A DNA stretch of 41,540 nucleotides from Gammaproteobacteria bacterium (GTDB taxonomy: Bacteria > Pseudomonadota > Gammaproteobacteria > SZUA-229), in contig JAOUKT010000024.1 in assembly GCA_029882395.1 (NCBI GenBank), forward strand, positions 1 to 41,540, given 5' to 3'. The position numbers and the translations under genes are program-made. The notes below the pieces were generated by a model that worked only from the letters and a program-made list of their open reading frames with translations, did not search any database and was not told the DNA's origin. Numbering within the stretch: the stretch's first letter is position 1; every line of letters starts with the position of its first letter. Shown here piece after piece: positions 33,489 to 41,540 of the stretch.

Positions 33489-34796
33489 ATGTGGGGCAAA
33501 TATAAAAGCTTAGATGCGCATTGGAAAATAATGTTCTCTTTGTTACTGGCCGTGATTGCCGGCTATATAGCAGGTAAGGATGCCGCTGTATTTGGTGTCA
33601 GCTTTAATCAAATGTTCGCCTTTATCGGCACTCTTTTTCTTCAGGCGCTGAAAATGCTGATTGTGCCGCTTGTTTTTTCGTCTATTATTGTTGGCGTAGC
33701 AGGCATTGGTAACGGCCCTGATATCGGTCGCCTGGGTGGTAGAACACTGCTCTTCTATCTGCTCAGTAGCCTGCTGGCGATCATTGTTGGTCTGCTGGTT
33801 GTAAATTACGTTGAGCCGGGTATTTTAGATGGGGAGGCTGCAAAAGATAAGATTGGACTGCAAGTTGAAACCAGCAGCTTTTCGGAAAAAGTAGAGGGTC
33901 GTGGTGCTGGGGATATAGTCGATGTCTTTCTGCGCATGATACCTACCAATATCGTCTCTGCTGCGGCCAATGGCCAGATGCTGGGGCTGATCTTTTTCAG
34001 TTTATTATTCGGTTATTTCATGAGTGGTATCAGCCATGACCACGCGCTCACTCAAAAACATTTCTGGAATGGTATCTTTGAAACCATGATGAAAATCACA
34101 GACCTTGTGATGCGTTTTGCACCTCTGGGTGTTTTTGGCTTGGTTGCTAAAGTGGTTTCAGATATTGACCCTGCCGGAAACCCCGAGAAATTTTTCAATT
34201 TGATCGAGACCCTGGGCTTATTTGCGCTATCGGTTTTTTCTGCTTTGTTGATACACAGCCTGATTACTTTGCCGTTAATATTAAAATATGTTGCGGGTAT
34301 CTCTAACCCTTTTCGCCATCATAGAGCCATGTCACCGGCTTTATTAACGGCATTTTCAACGGCCTCTTCATCGGCAACCTTGCCGGTGACGATGGATTGT
34401 GTGGAAAAAAATGCCGGCGTTTCAAACAAAACCAGCAGCTTTGTTTTGCCCCTGGGTGCAACCATTAATATGGATGGTACGGCATTGTATGAGTGTGTGG
34501 CGGCGATATTTATCGCACAGGCCTATGGGCTTGATTTGTCATTTGCTCAGCAGTTCACCATTGTGCTGGTTGCTTTATTGACCTCAATTGGTGTGGCTGG
34601 TATCCCGTCGGCCAGTCTGGTGGCCATCACTATCATACTGGCAGCTATTGGTTTACCAATGGAGGCTGTCGGTCTGATAATTGCTGTTGATAGGGTGCTT
34701 GATATGTGCCGCACATCGGTTAATGTTTTCAGTGATTCATGTGCAGCAGTGGTGATAGCGAAGTTTCAGGGTGAAAAAAATATATTAACTAAGTAA
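33489..34796 (+). CDS. Dicarboxylate/amino acid:cation symporter (DAACS family)
   Basis: A 435-aa inner-membrane transporter that couples uptake of acidic amino acids or C4-dicarboxylates to Na+ or H+. Family signatures are the serine-rich hairpin STASSSATLPVTMDCVEKN, the NMDGT motif in LPLGATINMDGTALYECVAAIFIAQ, and a late transmembrane segment DRVLDMCRTSVNVFSDSCAAVV, which carries the substrate-binding aspartate, arginine and asparagine region. Eight transmembrane segments and two re-entrant hairpins are expected. The RTSVNVFSDSCAA form resembles GltP/GltT more than DctA, but the substrate cannot be fixed. It starts 23 bp after ppiD. Confidence 0.92.
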   Translation: MWGKYKSLDAHWKIMFSLLLAVIAGYIAGKDAAVFGVSFNQMFAFIGTLFLQALKMLIVPLVFSSIIVGVAGIGNGPDIGRLGGRTLLFYLLSSLLAIIVGLLVVNYVEPGILDGEAAKDKIGLQVETSSFSEKVEGRGAGDIVDVFLRMIPTNIVSAAANGQMLGLIFFSLLFGYFMSGISHDHALTQKHFWNGIFETMMKITDLVMRFAPLGVFGLVAKVVSDIDPAGNPEKFFNLIETLGLFALSVFSALLIHSLITLPLILKYVAGISNPFRHHRAMSPALLTAFSTASSSATLPVTMDCVEKNAGVSNKTSSFVLPLGATINMDGTALYECVAAIFIAQAYGLDLSFAQQFTIVLVALLTSIGVAGIPSASLVAITIILAAIGLPMEAVGLIIAVDRVLDMCRTSVNVFSDSCAAVVIAKFQGEKNILTK

Positions 34797-34815
34797 AGCG
34801 TTTTCAGCAGTCATA

Positions 34816-34842
34816 AAAAAGGCAAGCTAAGCCTGCCTTTTT
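34816..34842. terminator. Bidirectional terminator between the symporter gene and fabI
   Basis: AAAAAGGCA pairs with TGCCTTTTT, with a small inner GC pair in the loop. A-runs and T-runs on both sides let it serve the symporter gene on the plus strand and fabI on the minus strand. Confidence 0.78.
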
Positions 34843-34872
34843 CAGGTCTTTAAGCTTTAGATGAAACGCTAT

Positions 34873-35661
34873 TTAGTCATGGTCTTTTAGCCCGACAATA
34901 TTGAAACCACTATCGACATAAAGAATTTCACCGGTAATGCCATGGGCTAGCGGTGATGTCATAAATGCCGCAGAGTTACCCACTTCTTCAATTGTAACAT
35001 TACGGCGCAGCGGGGCATTTTTTGCGGTGTGATCAAGAATTTTCTTGAAGCTGCCGATGCCGGAAGCGGCTAAAGTACGAATCGGCCCTGCTGAGATCGC
35101 ATTAACCCGGATTCCGTCCGGGCCCAGATTGTCAGCAAGGTAACGAACATTAGCTTCAAGTGAAGCTTTCGCCAGCCCCATCACGTTGTAACCACTAAAG
35201 GTACGCACAGCGCCAATGTAACTCAAAGTCAGGATACTGGCATCCTCGCGGTTCTGCATCATATGCCGGCCAGCACGGGCCAGTGCTGCGAGACTGTAAG
35301 AGCTGATGTCGTGGGCCATATTAAAACCTTCACGTGTCAGGTTGTCCAGGTAATCGCCTTCCAGCAGTTCTTTAGGCGCAAAGGCAATGGAATGCACCAG
35401 GATGTCCAAATGATCCCAGTAATCGTCCAGATGCTCGAACACCGCTTCAATCTCATTATCATCGGCGACGTTACAGGGGATAACGATATCCGAACCCAGT
35501 TCACCAGCGTATTTGGCCACACGTTCTTTCATACGTTCGTTTTGATAGGTAAAGGCCAGCTCGGCACCTTCCCGGTGCATGGCCTCGGCAATGCCCCAGG
35601 CAATTGATTTTTTACTGGCAACCCCAAGAATCAAAGCACGCTTTCCATCTAAAAAGCCCAT
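34873..35661 (-). CDS. fabI: Enoyl-[acyl-carrier-protein] reductase (NADH) FabI
   Basis: Catalyses the last reduction in each round of fatty-acid elongation and is the target of triclosan. The start at 35661 gives [23 protein letters not shown], matching E. coli FabI; AAGGAG lies six bases upstream, whereas a frame beginning at 35676 overlaps that site. The 262-aa product shows Y148, Y158, M161 and K165 (catalytic YxxxMxxxK in [14 protein letters not shown]). The segment VHSIAFAP carries Ala where E. coli has Gly93. The gene is divergent from the yej operon. Confidence 0.96.
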   Translation of the reverse strand: MGFLDGKRALILGVASKKSIAWGIAEAMHREGAELAFTYQNERMKERVAKYAGELGSDIVIPCNVADDNEIEAVFEHLDDYWDHLDILVHSIAFAPKELLEGDYLDNLTREGFNMAHDISSYSLAALARAGRHMMQNREDASILTLSYIGAVRTFSGYNVMGLAKASLEANVRYLADNLGPDGIRVNAISAGPIRTLAASGIGSFKKILDHTAKNAPLRRNVTIEEVGNSAAFMTSPLAHGITGEILYVDSGFNIVGLKDHD

Positions 35662-35666
35662 TAGCC

Positions 35667-35672
35667 GCTCCT
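35667..35672 (-). promoter_or_regulatory. Shine-Dalgarno AAGGAG deciding the fabI start
   Basis: On the minus strand AAGGAG ends six bases before ATG 35661. The upstream in-frame start at 35676 overlaps it and cannot use it. Confidence 0.75.
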
Positions 35673-35808
35673 TCACTATTTTAATGATGCACTTATTCTA
35701 CCGTGATAGGATAGGACAGGGAACCTTGAAGGTAAAGAGTTGCCAGATAAACAGGTATTTATAGAAATAGAACAACAATAAACACAAAAGAACAAAACGG
35801 AACAGATT

Positions 35809-37596
35809 GTGCAAATATTAACCAAGCTTACACTGATAACTCTCCTGCTTTTTCACTCATTAAGCATCGCCAGTGCCAGTGCATCCATGGCCATGGGTTA
35901 TACACCAAAATACCAGCATAATTTCAAGCACTTTGATTATGTAAACCCGGCTGCTAAAAAAGGCGGTCAGCTGTCTTTGTCAGGATTCGGCACATTTGAT
36001 TCATTTAATCCCTTTGTGCTCAAAGGGATTGCCGCAGGAGCCGTCAACCTGCTGATGTTTGAATCATTGACCGAAAAAAGCCTGGACGAACCTTTCAGTG
36101 TTTATGGTTTACTGGCCGATGATATTCAACTGGCTAAAGACAAGCTGTCTGTTACCTATAGAATTAACAAAAAAGCACGATTCTCTGATGGCGAGCCTGT
36201 CACAGCAGAGCATGTAAAGTTTTCTGTTGATTTATTATTAAGTGATAAAGCGCACCCTCAATACCGTTTTTATTACGGCGATATTAAGCAGGTCAAGGTA
36301 CTGGATAAGTACCGGATTCGCTTTAGCTTTAAAAAAGTGAACCCTGAGTTGCATTTAATCATTGGCGATTTACCGGTGTTCTCAAAAAAATGGCTGGGAA
36401 ATGTCTCCTTTGATAAATTAACAGAAGTTGTGCCGGTTGCGACAGGGCCATATGTTGTTGAGTCGTATGATCTGGGTAAAACAATTGTCTATAAACGCAA
36501 TCCAAATTACTGGGCAAAAGATTTAGCCGTCAGAAAAGGCATGTATAACTATGACAAAGTGGTACTTAAATATTACAAAGACCAGACGGTTGCATTAGAG
36601 GCTTTTAAAGCCGGTGAGTTTGACTTCTTTTTTGAAAATCATTCAAAGCGCTGGGCTCGTGATCATAACGGGCCAAAATATGACAGCGGAGAAATAATTA
36701 AGCAAACACTCAAACATAAAAATAATGCCGGCATGCAGGGCTTTATTCTAAACACCCGACGAGATCTGTTTAAAGACAAGCGTGTCCGCCGCGCTATCAC
36801 CTCTGCAATGGATTTCGAATGGTCAAACAGCCATCTGTTTTATAATCAATATACACGCTGTGAAAGTTTTTTCAGCAACAGTGAACTGGCAGCGACGGGT
36901 TTACCAACAGGGGATGAGCTGAAATTATTAAACCAGTATAGAGATAAACTGCCGGCAGAACTGTTTACAACAGAATGGTCAGCACCATCGACTAAAAAGC
37001 CTTCATCATTGCGTAAAAATTTGCGTGAAGCTAAACATTTATTAAAACAGGCGGGCTGGGTAGTTAAAAATGGAAAGTTAAGCAACGCCCAAGGTCAGGT
37101 TTTTAGTTTTGAGGTGCTTCTGATCCAGAAGGGCTTTGAGCGAATCATTGCGCCGTTTGCACGCAATCTGAAGCGTCTGGGTATTGATGTTAATTACCGC
37201 ACTGTAGATGCGTCGTTATACCAGCGGCGCGTTGATGGATTTGATTTTGATATGGTAGTATCCAGTTTCCCGGCTTCACAATCACCGGGTAACGAACTGT
37301 TCAGCATGTTTTACTCTGAAGCCGCTGATAAAAAAGGCTCTCGTAATTTAGCCGGAATTAAAGACCCTGTTGTGGATGCCTTGATTGAAAAAATAGTTGC
37401 TACTGAAAACAGAAAAGATCTGGTAACTGCTACTCGTGCCCTCGACAGGGTATTGCTGTTTGGCGAATACATGGTACCAAACTGGTATATTAATATTCAT
37501 CGAATTGCCTACAGAAACACATTCGGCATGCCAGAAACATTACCGCTTTATTATGACCCCGAAAGCTGGATGATAAAAAGCTGGTGGTTAAAATAA
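35809..37596 (+). CDS. yejA: Extracellular solute-binding protein of a YejABEF-type peptide importer
   Basis: A 595-aa periplasmic binding protein of the SBP_bac_5 (oligopeptide) family. The signal peptide covers about 1-25 (cleavage near SASA). Conserved features are MGYTPKYQHNFKHFDYVNPAAKKGGQLSLS at the mature N-terminus, FNPFVLKGIAAGAVNLLMFESL, and the late DMVVSSFPASQSPGNE. Length and motifs match YejA, the binding protein of a transporter that in E. coli imports microcin C and related peptides. Translation starts at GTG, with a poor ribosome-binding site (CGGAAC). It leads the yejABEF operon; the permease gene follows 29 bp later. Confidence 0.9.
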   Translation: MQILTKLTLITLLLFHSLSIASASASMAMGYTPKYQHNFKHFDYVNPAAKKGGQLSLSGFGTFDSFNPFVLKGIAAGAVNLLMFESLTEKSLDEPFSVYGLLADDIQLAKDKLSVTYRINKKARFSDGEPVTAEHVKFSVDLLLSDKAHPQYRFYYGDIKQVKVLDKYRIRFSFKKVNPELHLIIGDLPVFSKKWLGNVSFDKLTEVVPVATGPYVVESYDLGKTIVYKRNPNYWAKDLAVRKGMYNYDKVVLKYYKDQTVALEAFKAGEFDFFFENHSKRWARDHNGPKYDSGEIIKQTLKHKNNAGMQGFILNTRRDLFKDKRVRRAITSAMDFEWSNSHLFYNQYTRCESFFSNSELAATGLPTGDELKLLNQYRDKLPAELFTTEWSAPSTKKPSSLRKNLREAKHLLKQAGWVVKNGKLSNAQGQVFSFEVLLIQKGFERIIAPFARNLKRLGIDVNYRTVDASLYQRRVDGFDFDMVVSSFPASQSPGNELFSMFYSEAADKKGSRNLAGIKDPVVDALIEKIVATENRKDLVTATRALDRVLLFGEYMVPNWYINIHRIAYRNTFGMPETLPLYYDPESWMIKSWWLK

Positions 37597-37625
37597 TTAA
37601 ACTCATAATAAAAATTAACTGATCT

Positions 37626-38678
37626 ATGTTCGCTTATATCCTAAAACGTCTTTTATTAATGATCCCTACGCTTGTGGGCATTATGCTGGTGACTTTTATC
37701 GTCACGCAGTTTGTACCGGGCGGGCCGGTTGAGCAGCTGGTGAGTCAGCTGCAGGGCAAGAATGGCGGACAAGAGGCCAGTAGTGGTACCGCCGGTTTAT
37801 ACCGTGGCGCAACAGGGCTTGAAAAAGAACAGCTCGATCAATTGAATAAACTTTATGGCTTTGACAAGCCGGCTTATCAGCGCTTTTTTACCATGATGGG
37901 TAATTATTTAAGCTTTGATCTGGGTGATAGTTATTTCCACAATAAATCGGTGATGGAGCTGGTGCTGTCCAAATTGCCCGTCTCAATCAGTCTTGGGGTC
38001 TGGTCTTTTTTTATCGTATACCTGACCTGTATCCCGCTCGGCATTGCCAAAGCCGTGCGCGATGGCAGCCGTTTTGATGTCACCACCAGCACATTAATAT
38101 TAATCGGTTATGCCATTCCAGGTTTTGTACTGGGTATTGCGTTACTGGTTTTGTTAGGAGGCGGTAGCTTTTTTGATATTTTTCCGTTACGTGGACTGGT
38201 ATCTGATAACTGGTCTTCGCTATCGTGGCCAATGAAGGTATTAGATTATCTCTGGCATATGGTGCTGCCCATTATTGCGACAGTGATCGGCAGCTTTGCG
38301 GTGATGACCATGCTGACAAAAAACAGTTTTCTGGAAGAAATCCGCAAACAATACGTGCAGACAGCAAGAGCAAAAGGCTTGTCTGAGAATAAAGTTTTAT
38401 ATAAACACGTTTTTCGCAATGCCATGATTCCATTAATAACAGGTTTTCCTGCGGCTTTTATCGGCGCGTTTTTTACCGGAAGTTTATTAATTGAAACCAT
38501 CTTCTCACTCGATGGGCTGGGCTTGCTGTCTTACGAGTCGGTACTCAAACGCGATTATCCGGTGGTGCTGGGCACACTGTACTTATTTACCTTGCTTGGG
38601 CTGGTTGCCAAGTTACTGGCCGATATAAGCTATGTGCTGATTGATCCGCGTATCCAGTTTGAATCGGTGGATAGCTAA
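37626..38678 (+). CDS. yejB: YejB-type ABC transporter permease
   Basis: A 350-aa inner-membrane permease of the DppB/OppB class. It begins MFAYILKRLLLMIPTLVGIMLVTFIVTQFVPGGP, typical of this class, and has six predicted membrane segments. The cytoplasmic EAA loop is visible as QTARAKGLSENKVLYKHVFRNAMIPLIT and docks onto the ATPase. The YejB-type insert LVSQLQGKNGGQEASSGTAGLYRGATGL (about 40-65) separates it from ordinary dipeptide permeases. It lies 29 bp after yejA and 1 bp before yejE. Confidence 0.93.
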   Translation: MFAYILKRLLLMIPTLVGIMLVTFIVTQFVPGGPVEQLVSQLQGKNGGQEASSGTAGLYRGATGLEKEQLDQLNKLYGFDKPAYQRFFTMMGNYLSFDLGDSYFHNKSVMELVLSKLPVSISLGVWSFFIVYLTCIPLGIAKAVRDGSRFDVTTSTLILIGYAIPGFVLGIALLVLLGGGSFFDIFPLRGLVSDNWSSLSWPMKVLDYLWHMVLPIIATVIGSFAVMTMLTKNSFLEEIRKQYVQTARAKGLSENKVLYKHVFRNAMIPLITGFPAAFIGAFFTGSLLIETIFSLDGLGLLSYESVLKRDYPVVLGTLYLFTLLGLVAKLLADISYVLIDPRIQFESVDS

Positions 38679-38679
38679 C

Positions 38680-39732
38680 ATGAAAGTTGCTGCCACTGCT
38701 ACCAACGGTCTGCTTCACCTGTCACCTAACCAAAGAACCTGGCGCCGATTCAAAACCAACAAACGGGGATATTACAGCCTGGTTATTTTTTCGCTGCTAC
38801 TTGTGCTCAGTTTGTTCGCTGAAGTGCTGAGTAATGATAAACCGTTAATGATTTCTTATAAAGGTGAGCTGTTTTTCCCCGTTTTTGTGGCCTATCCTGA
38901 AACGGCTTTTGGCGGTGATTTTGAAACCGAAGCGGATTATAACGACAACTATATCCGCAAGATAATATCTGAAAACGGCTGGCTTCTAAATACGCTGAAC
39001 GCGCACAGTTATAACAGTATAAATTATGACTCAGCCGAGCCCAATCCGGCGGCACCATCAACGCAGAACCTGTTAGGTACGGATGACCGCGGTCGCGACG
39101 TACTGGCAAGGCTGATTTATGGTTTTCGTCTGTCGGTATTATTTGCTTTTGCCTTAACGCTGATTGGTATCGTGATCGGTATACTAGCCGGTGCAGTACA
39201 GGGTTATTTTGGCGGCCGTATTGATTTATATTCTCAGCGCTTCATCGAAGTCTGGGGCTCAATGCCAGAGTTATACTTGCTGATTATTTTTTCATCTATT
39301 TTCCAGCCGGGTGTTTTGATACTGATTATTTTATTATCACTGTTTGGCTGGATGGGTCTCTCAGACTACGTGCGCGCTGAGTTCTTGAAAGGCCGCAATA
39401 TGGAATACATTAAAGCGGCCAGAGCACTGGGCTTGTCCAATGTGCAAATCATGTGGCGACATTTATTGCCCAATAGTTTAACGCCTGTTATTACCTTTTT
39501 GCCTTTCAGAATCAGCGGTTCCATACTGGCACTGACCAGTCTCGATTTTCTCGGGCTGGGTGTGCCGCCTTCTACCCCAAGCCTTGGCGAATTATTATCG
39601 CAGGGTAAAGAAAATATTTCCGCCTGGTGGTTGTCACTCAGTACCTTTATTGTGCTTGTTGGCACGCTGATGTTGCTGATCTTTATCGGCGAAGCGATTC
39701 GTGAAGCGCTGGATACAAGGAAGAATGCCTGA
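38680..39732 (+). CDS. yejE: YejE-type ABC transporter permease
   Basis: The second permease, 350 aa, of the DppC/OppC class. The N-terminus has NQRTWRRFKTNKRGYYSLVIFSLLLVLSLFAEVLSNDKPLMI, very similar to E. coli YejE. The periplasmic segment with GGDFETEADYND and LGTDDRGRDVLARLIYG follows, then the EAA loop KAARALGLSNVQIMWRHLLPNSLTPVITFLP. A longer frame from 38641 overlaps yejB and is rejected in favour of the ATG 1 bp after its stop. Its stop codon overlaps the start of yejF by one base (TGATG). Confidence 0.93.
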   Translation: MKVAATATNGLLHLSPNQRTWRRFKTNKRGYYSLVIFSLLLVLSLFAEVLSNDKPLMISYKGELFFPVFVAYPETAFGGDFETEADYNDNYIRKIISENGWLLNTLNAHSYNSINYDSAEPNPAAPSTQNLLGTDDRGRDVLARLIYGFRLSVLFAFALTLIGIVIGILAGAVQGYFGGRIDLYSQRFIEVWGSMPELYLLIIFSSIFQPGVLILIILLSLFGWMGLSDYVRAEFLKGRNMEYIKAARALGLSNVQIMWRHLLPNSLTPVITFLPFRISGSILALTSLDFLGLGVPPSTPSLGELLSQGKENISAWWLSLSTFIVLVGTLMLLIFIGEAIREALDTRKNA

Positions 39733-41321
39733 TGTCTGAAAGCTTATTAAAAGTGAATGATCTGAGCGTTAACTTCGTCGCGGCAGATTATCAGGTGCTG
39801 GCTGTTAACAATATCAGCTTTGATATTAAGCAAGGTGAAACCCTGGCCATAGTCGGCGAGTCGGGTTCCGGTAAATCTGTCACCGCTATGTCGATCATGC
39901 GTTTACATGAAGAGCGTGCAACAACGTATCAGGGCAATATTTATTTCCAGGGCGAAGATATCCTTGAATTTTCTGAAAGTCAGTGTCAGGCGCTACGTGG
40001 TAGCGATGTGGCGATGATTTTTCAGGAGCCGATGACATCACTTAACCCGGTCTTTACAATCGGTGAGCAGATCTGTGAGACATTATTGATCCATCAGCCA
40101 CTGAATACGCAACAGGCACTAGAGCGGGCCATTGAGTTATTACATAAAGTAGGCATTGAAGATCCGCAACAGCGGGTCAAAGATTTTCCGCATATGCTCT
40201 CCGGTGGTCAGCGACAGCGTGTGATGATCGCCATTGCCCTGGCCTGTAAACCCAGGTTGTTAATTGCCGACGAACCTACTACAGCCTTAGACGTTACGAT
40301 ACAGGCGCAAATTATAAAATTATTAGCCAGTCTGCAAAAAGAATTTAATATGGCGATACTGATGATCACGCACGATCTGAATCTGGTTAAACATTTTGCA
40401 GACCGGGTCTGCATTATGTGTCAGGGAGAAATTGTTGAAACCGGAGAGGCTGCGGCTGTTTTTCAGTCGCCGGTGCATGACTACAGCAAAAAACTGTTAT
40501 CCAGTCAGCTTGAAAAACTGGTGCAACCAGTTATGACTGAGCAGCTGTTGTTAGAAGCCGATAATATTCGGGTTGCCTTTGCGATTAAAAAAGGCTTTTT
40601 TAAACGCCAGGTTGATGAGCTGGTTGCAGTGGATAATATCAGCCTGGATATTAAAAAAGGTGAAACCCTGGGGGTAGTCGGTGAGTCCGGTTCGGGCAAA
40701 ACGACGCTGGGTATGAGCCTGCTTAAACTGCAAAACTGCAGTGGTGATATTCTGCTAAACAAAGAAAATATTTCACTATTGTCCGACAAACAAATGCGAC
40801 CATACCGGCGCATTTGTCAGGTTGTTTTTCAGGATCCGTTTTCTTCATTGTCCCCGCGCATGACCATCCTGCAAATTATTGCAGAAGGTTTAAGCTTGCA
40901 TCAGCCGGGATTGAATGCAGAGCAGCGTTATCAAAAGGTATTGTCAATATTGGCAGAGGTCGATCTGCCGGAGAATATTTTGTACCGCTACCCGCATGAG
41001 TTTTCCGGTGGCCAGCGACAGCGTATCGCCATTGCAAGAGCCTTGATTCTAAAGCCGGATTTGTTATTGCTGGACGAACCAACCAGTGCACTGGATGTAT
41101 CGGTGCAAAAGATGGTGCTGGAATTGCTGATTAGTCTGCAGCAGAAGTATCAGTTGTCTTATATTTTTATTAGCCATGATTTGAAAGTGGTGCGGGCGAT
41201 GTCACACAAAATGATTGTGATGAGAAATGGTAAGGTGGTAGAAGCAGGGGAGACGGAACGCGTTTTTGCTAATCCACAGCAAGATTACACCAAGGAGTTG
41301 TTAGAGGCGTCGTTTTTTTAG
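39732..41321 (+). CDS. yejF: YejF-type ABC transporter ATPase, two fused nucleotide-binding domains
   Basis: A 529-aa energy-coupling subunit containing two complete ABC domains in one chain, as in YejF (OppD-OppF fusion). The first has GESGSGKS, LSGGQRQRV and LLIADEPTTALD; the second GESGSGKTT, FSGGQRQRI and LLLLDEPTSALD. Both Q-loop and H-loop regions are present (FQEPMTSLNP, FQDPFSSLSP; ITHDL, ISHDL), so both sites should hydrolyse ATP. It completes yejABEF. A heptanucleotide tandem repeat begins 9 bp after its stop, and no hairpin terminator is visible. Confidence 0.95.
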   Translation: MSESLLKVNDLSVNFVAADYQVLAVNNISFDIKQGETLAIVGESGSGKSVTAMSIMRLHEERATTYQGNIYFQGEDILEFSESQCQALRGSDVAMIFQEPMTSLNPVFTIGEQICETLLIHQPLNTQQALERAIELLHKVGIEDPQQRVKDFPHMLSGGQRQRVMIAIALACKPRLLIADEPTTALDVTIQAQIIKLLASLQKEFNMAILMITHDLNLVKHFADRVCIMCQGEIVETGEAAAVFQSPVHDYSKKLLSSQLEKLVQPVMTEQLLLEADNIRVAFAIKKGFFKRQVDELVAVDNISLDIKKGETLGVVGESGSGKTTLGMSLLKLQNCSGDILLNKENISLLSDKQMRPYRRICQVVFQDPFSSLSPRMTILQIIAEGLSLHQPGLNAEQRYQKVLSILAEVDLPENILYRYPHEFSGGQRQRIAIARALILKPDLLLLDEPTSALDVSVQKMVLELLISLQQKYQLSYIFISHDLKVVRAMSHKMIVMRNGKVVEAGETERVFANPQQDYTKELLEASFF

Positions 41322-41330
41322 CTGCGATTA

Positions 41331-41533
41331 TTAAGTCATAGGTCATAAGTCATAAGTCTTAAGTTAGAAGTCTTAAGTCAGAAGTCTTAAGTCAGAAGTC
41401 TTAAGTCAGAAGTCTTAAGTCTTAAGTCTTAAGTCTTAAGTCTTAAGTCTTAAGTCAGAAGTCAGAAGTCAGAAGTCAGAAGTCAGAAGTCAGAAGTCAG
41501 AAGTCAGAAGTCAGAAGTCAGAAGTCAGAAGTC
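41331..41533. repeat. Heptanucleotide tandem repeat array (29 units, nearly reaching the window edge)
   Basis: An unbroken run of 7-bp units of the form NNAAGTC. In order I read: TTAAGTC, ATAGGTC, two ATAAGTC, TTAAGTT, then four AGAAGTC/TTAAGTC alternations, a block of further TTAAGTC units (six consecutive in all), and finally 11 AGAAGTC units to 41533. The last seven bases (AACAGAT) depart from the pattern. Variants are grouped in blocks, which is what slippage produces. Each C-TTAAG junction makes a CTTAAG palindrome. The array lies directly after yejF. Function is unknown; it may be a slippage-prone spacer or an RNA or protein target. Confidence 0.93.
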
Positions 41534-41540
41534 AACAGAT

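Noticed and set aside
35368..35391. Alanine in VHSIAFAP of FabI (Gly93 in E. coli) as a triclosan-resistance change
   Set aside because: Alanine at this position also occurs naturally in other FabI proteins, including that of Staphylococcus aureus, so it does not by itself indicate resistance.
41331..41533. Heptamer array as a CRISPR or a coding repeat
   Set aside because: Units are 7 bp with no spacers, so not CRISPR. The TTAAGTC part has stops in all plus-strand frames, so no long repeat protein spans the array.

Overview
The window looks like core chromosome of a gammaproteobacterium of moderate GC content. The evidence is the order tig-clpP-clpX-lon-hupB-ppiD, a Pro-Arg-His-Leu tRNA cluster before tig, tRNA-Val/Asp/Asp after hupB, and full-length proteins close to their E. 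coli counterparts: SbcB, Uup, SrkA, SuhB, TrmJ, RsmJ, TatD, FolD, PpsA, FabI and YejABEF. A marine or sulfur-associated lineage is possible (DsrE-like protein, solute symporters), but I cannot name the genus. There is no phage, insertion sequence, CRISPR array or rRNA operon.

Layout. 1-2314: the 3' end of an LHPP-like HAD phosphatase, a gene-poor stretch of about 430 bp, then sbcB on the minus strand. 2416-7523: a stand-alone cyclic-nucleotide-binding protein, an exported DsrE-like protein overlapping a metallo-beta-lactamase-fold lipoprotein, then uup overlapping srkA. 7838-9953: an unrecognised multi-pass membrane protein and a von Willebrand A lipoprotein. 10122-17762: housekeeping genes on both strands (ibaG, suhB, trmJ, DUF423, yajQ, an orphan PhnD-like protein, DUF2835, rsmJ, tatD, an HD-GYP protein), with convergent genes packed so tightly that their 3' ends touch or overlap. 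17896-22730: ppsA, then two DUF1538 membrane proteins, a PII-like protein and a CBS-domain protein. 22770-23636: folD on the minus strand.

23820-33465 is the proteostasis block. A strong promoter drives tRNA-Pro, tRNA-Arg and tRNA-His. A terminator and a possible second promoter precede tRNA-Leu and tig-clpP. clpX ends in a textbook terminator. lon is preceded by a good match to a heat-shock sigma-32 promoter. hupB has its own promoter and probably reads through into tRNA-Val and two identical tRNA-Asp genes, followed by ppiD. 33489-41321 holds a dicarboxylate/amino-acid symporter, fabI (minus strand) and a complete YejABEF-type peptide ABC importer. The window ends in an uninterrupted heptanucleotide tandem repeat that starts 9 bp after yejF and reaches nearly to the edge.

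The best candidates for little-described biology are the DUF1538/DUF1538/PII-like/CBS cassette, which looks like a nucleotide-sensing membrane transport system; the membrane protein plus vWA lipoprotein pair; the exported DsrE-like/MBL pair; and the heptamer array. Everything here was read by eye, without database searches.
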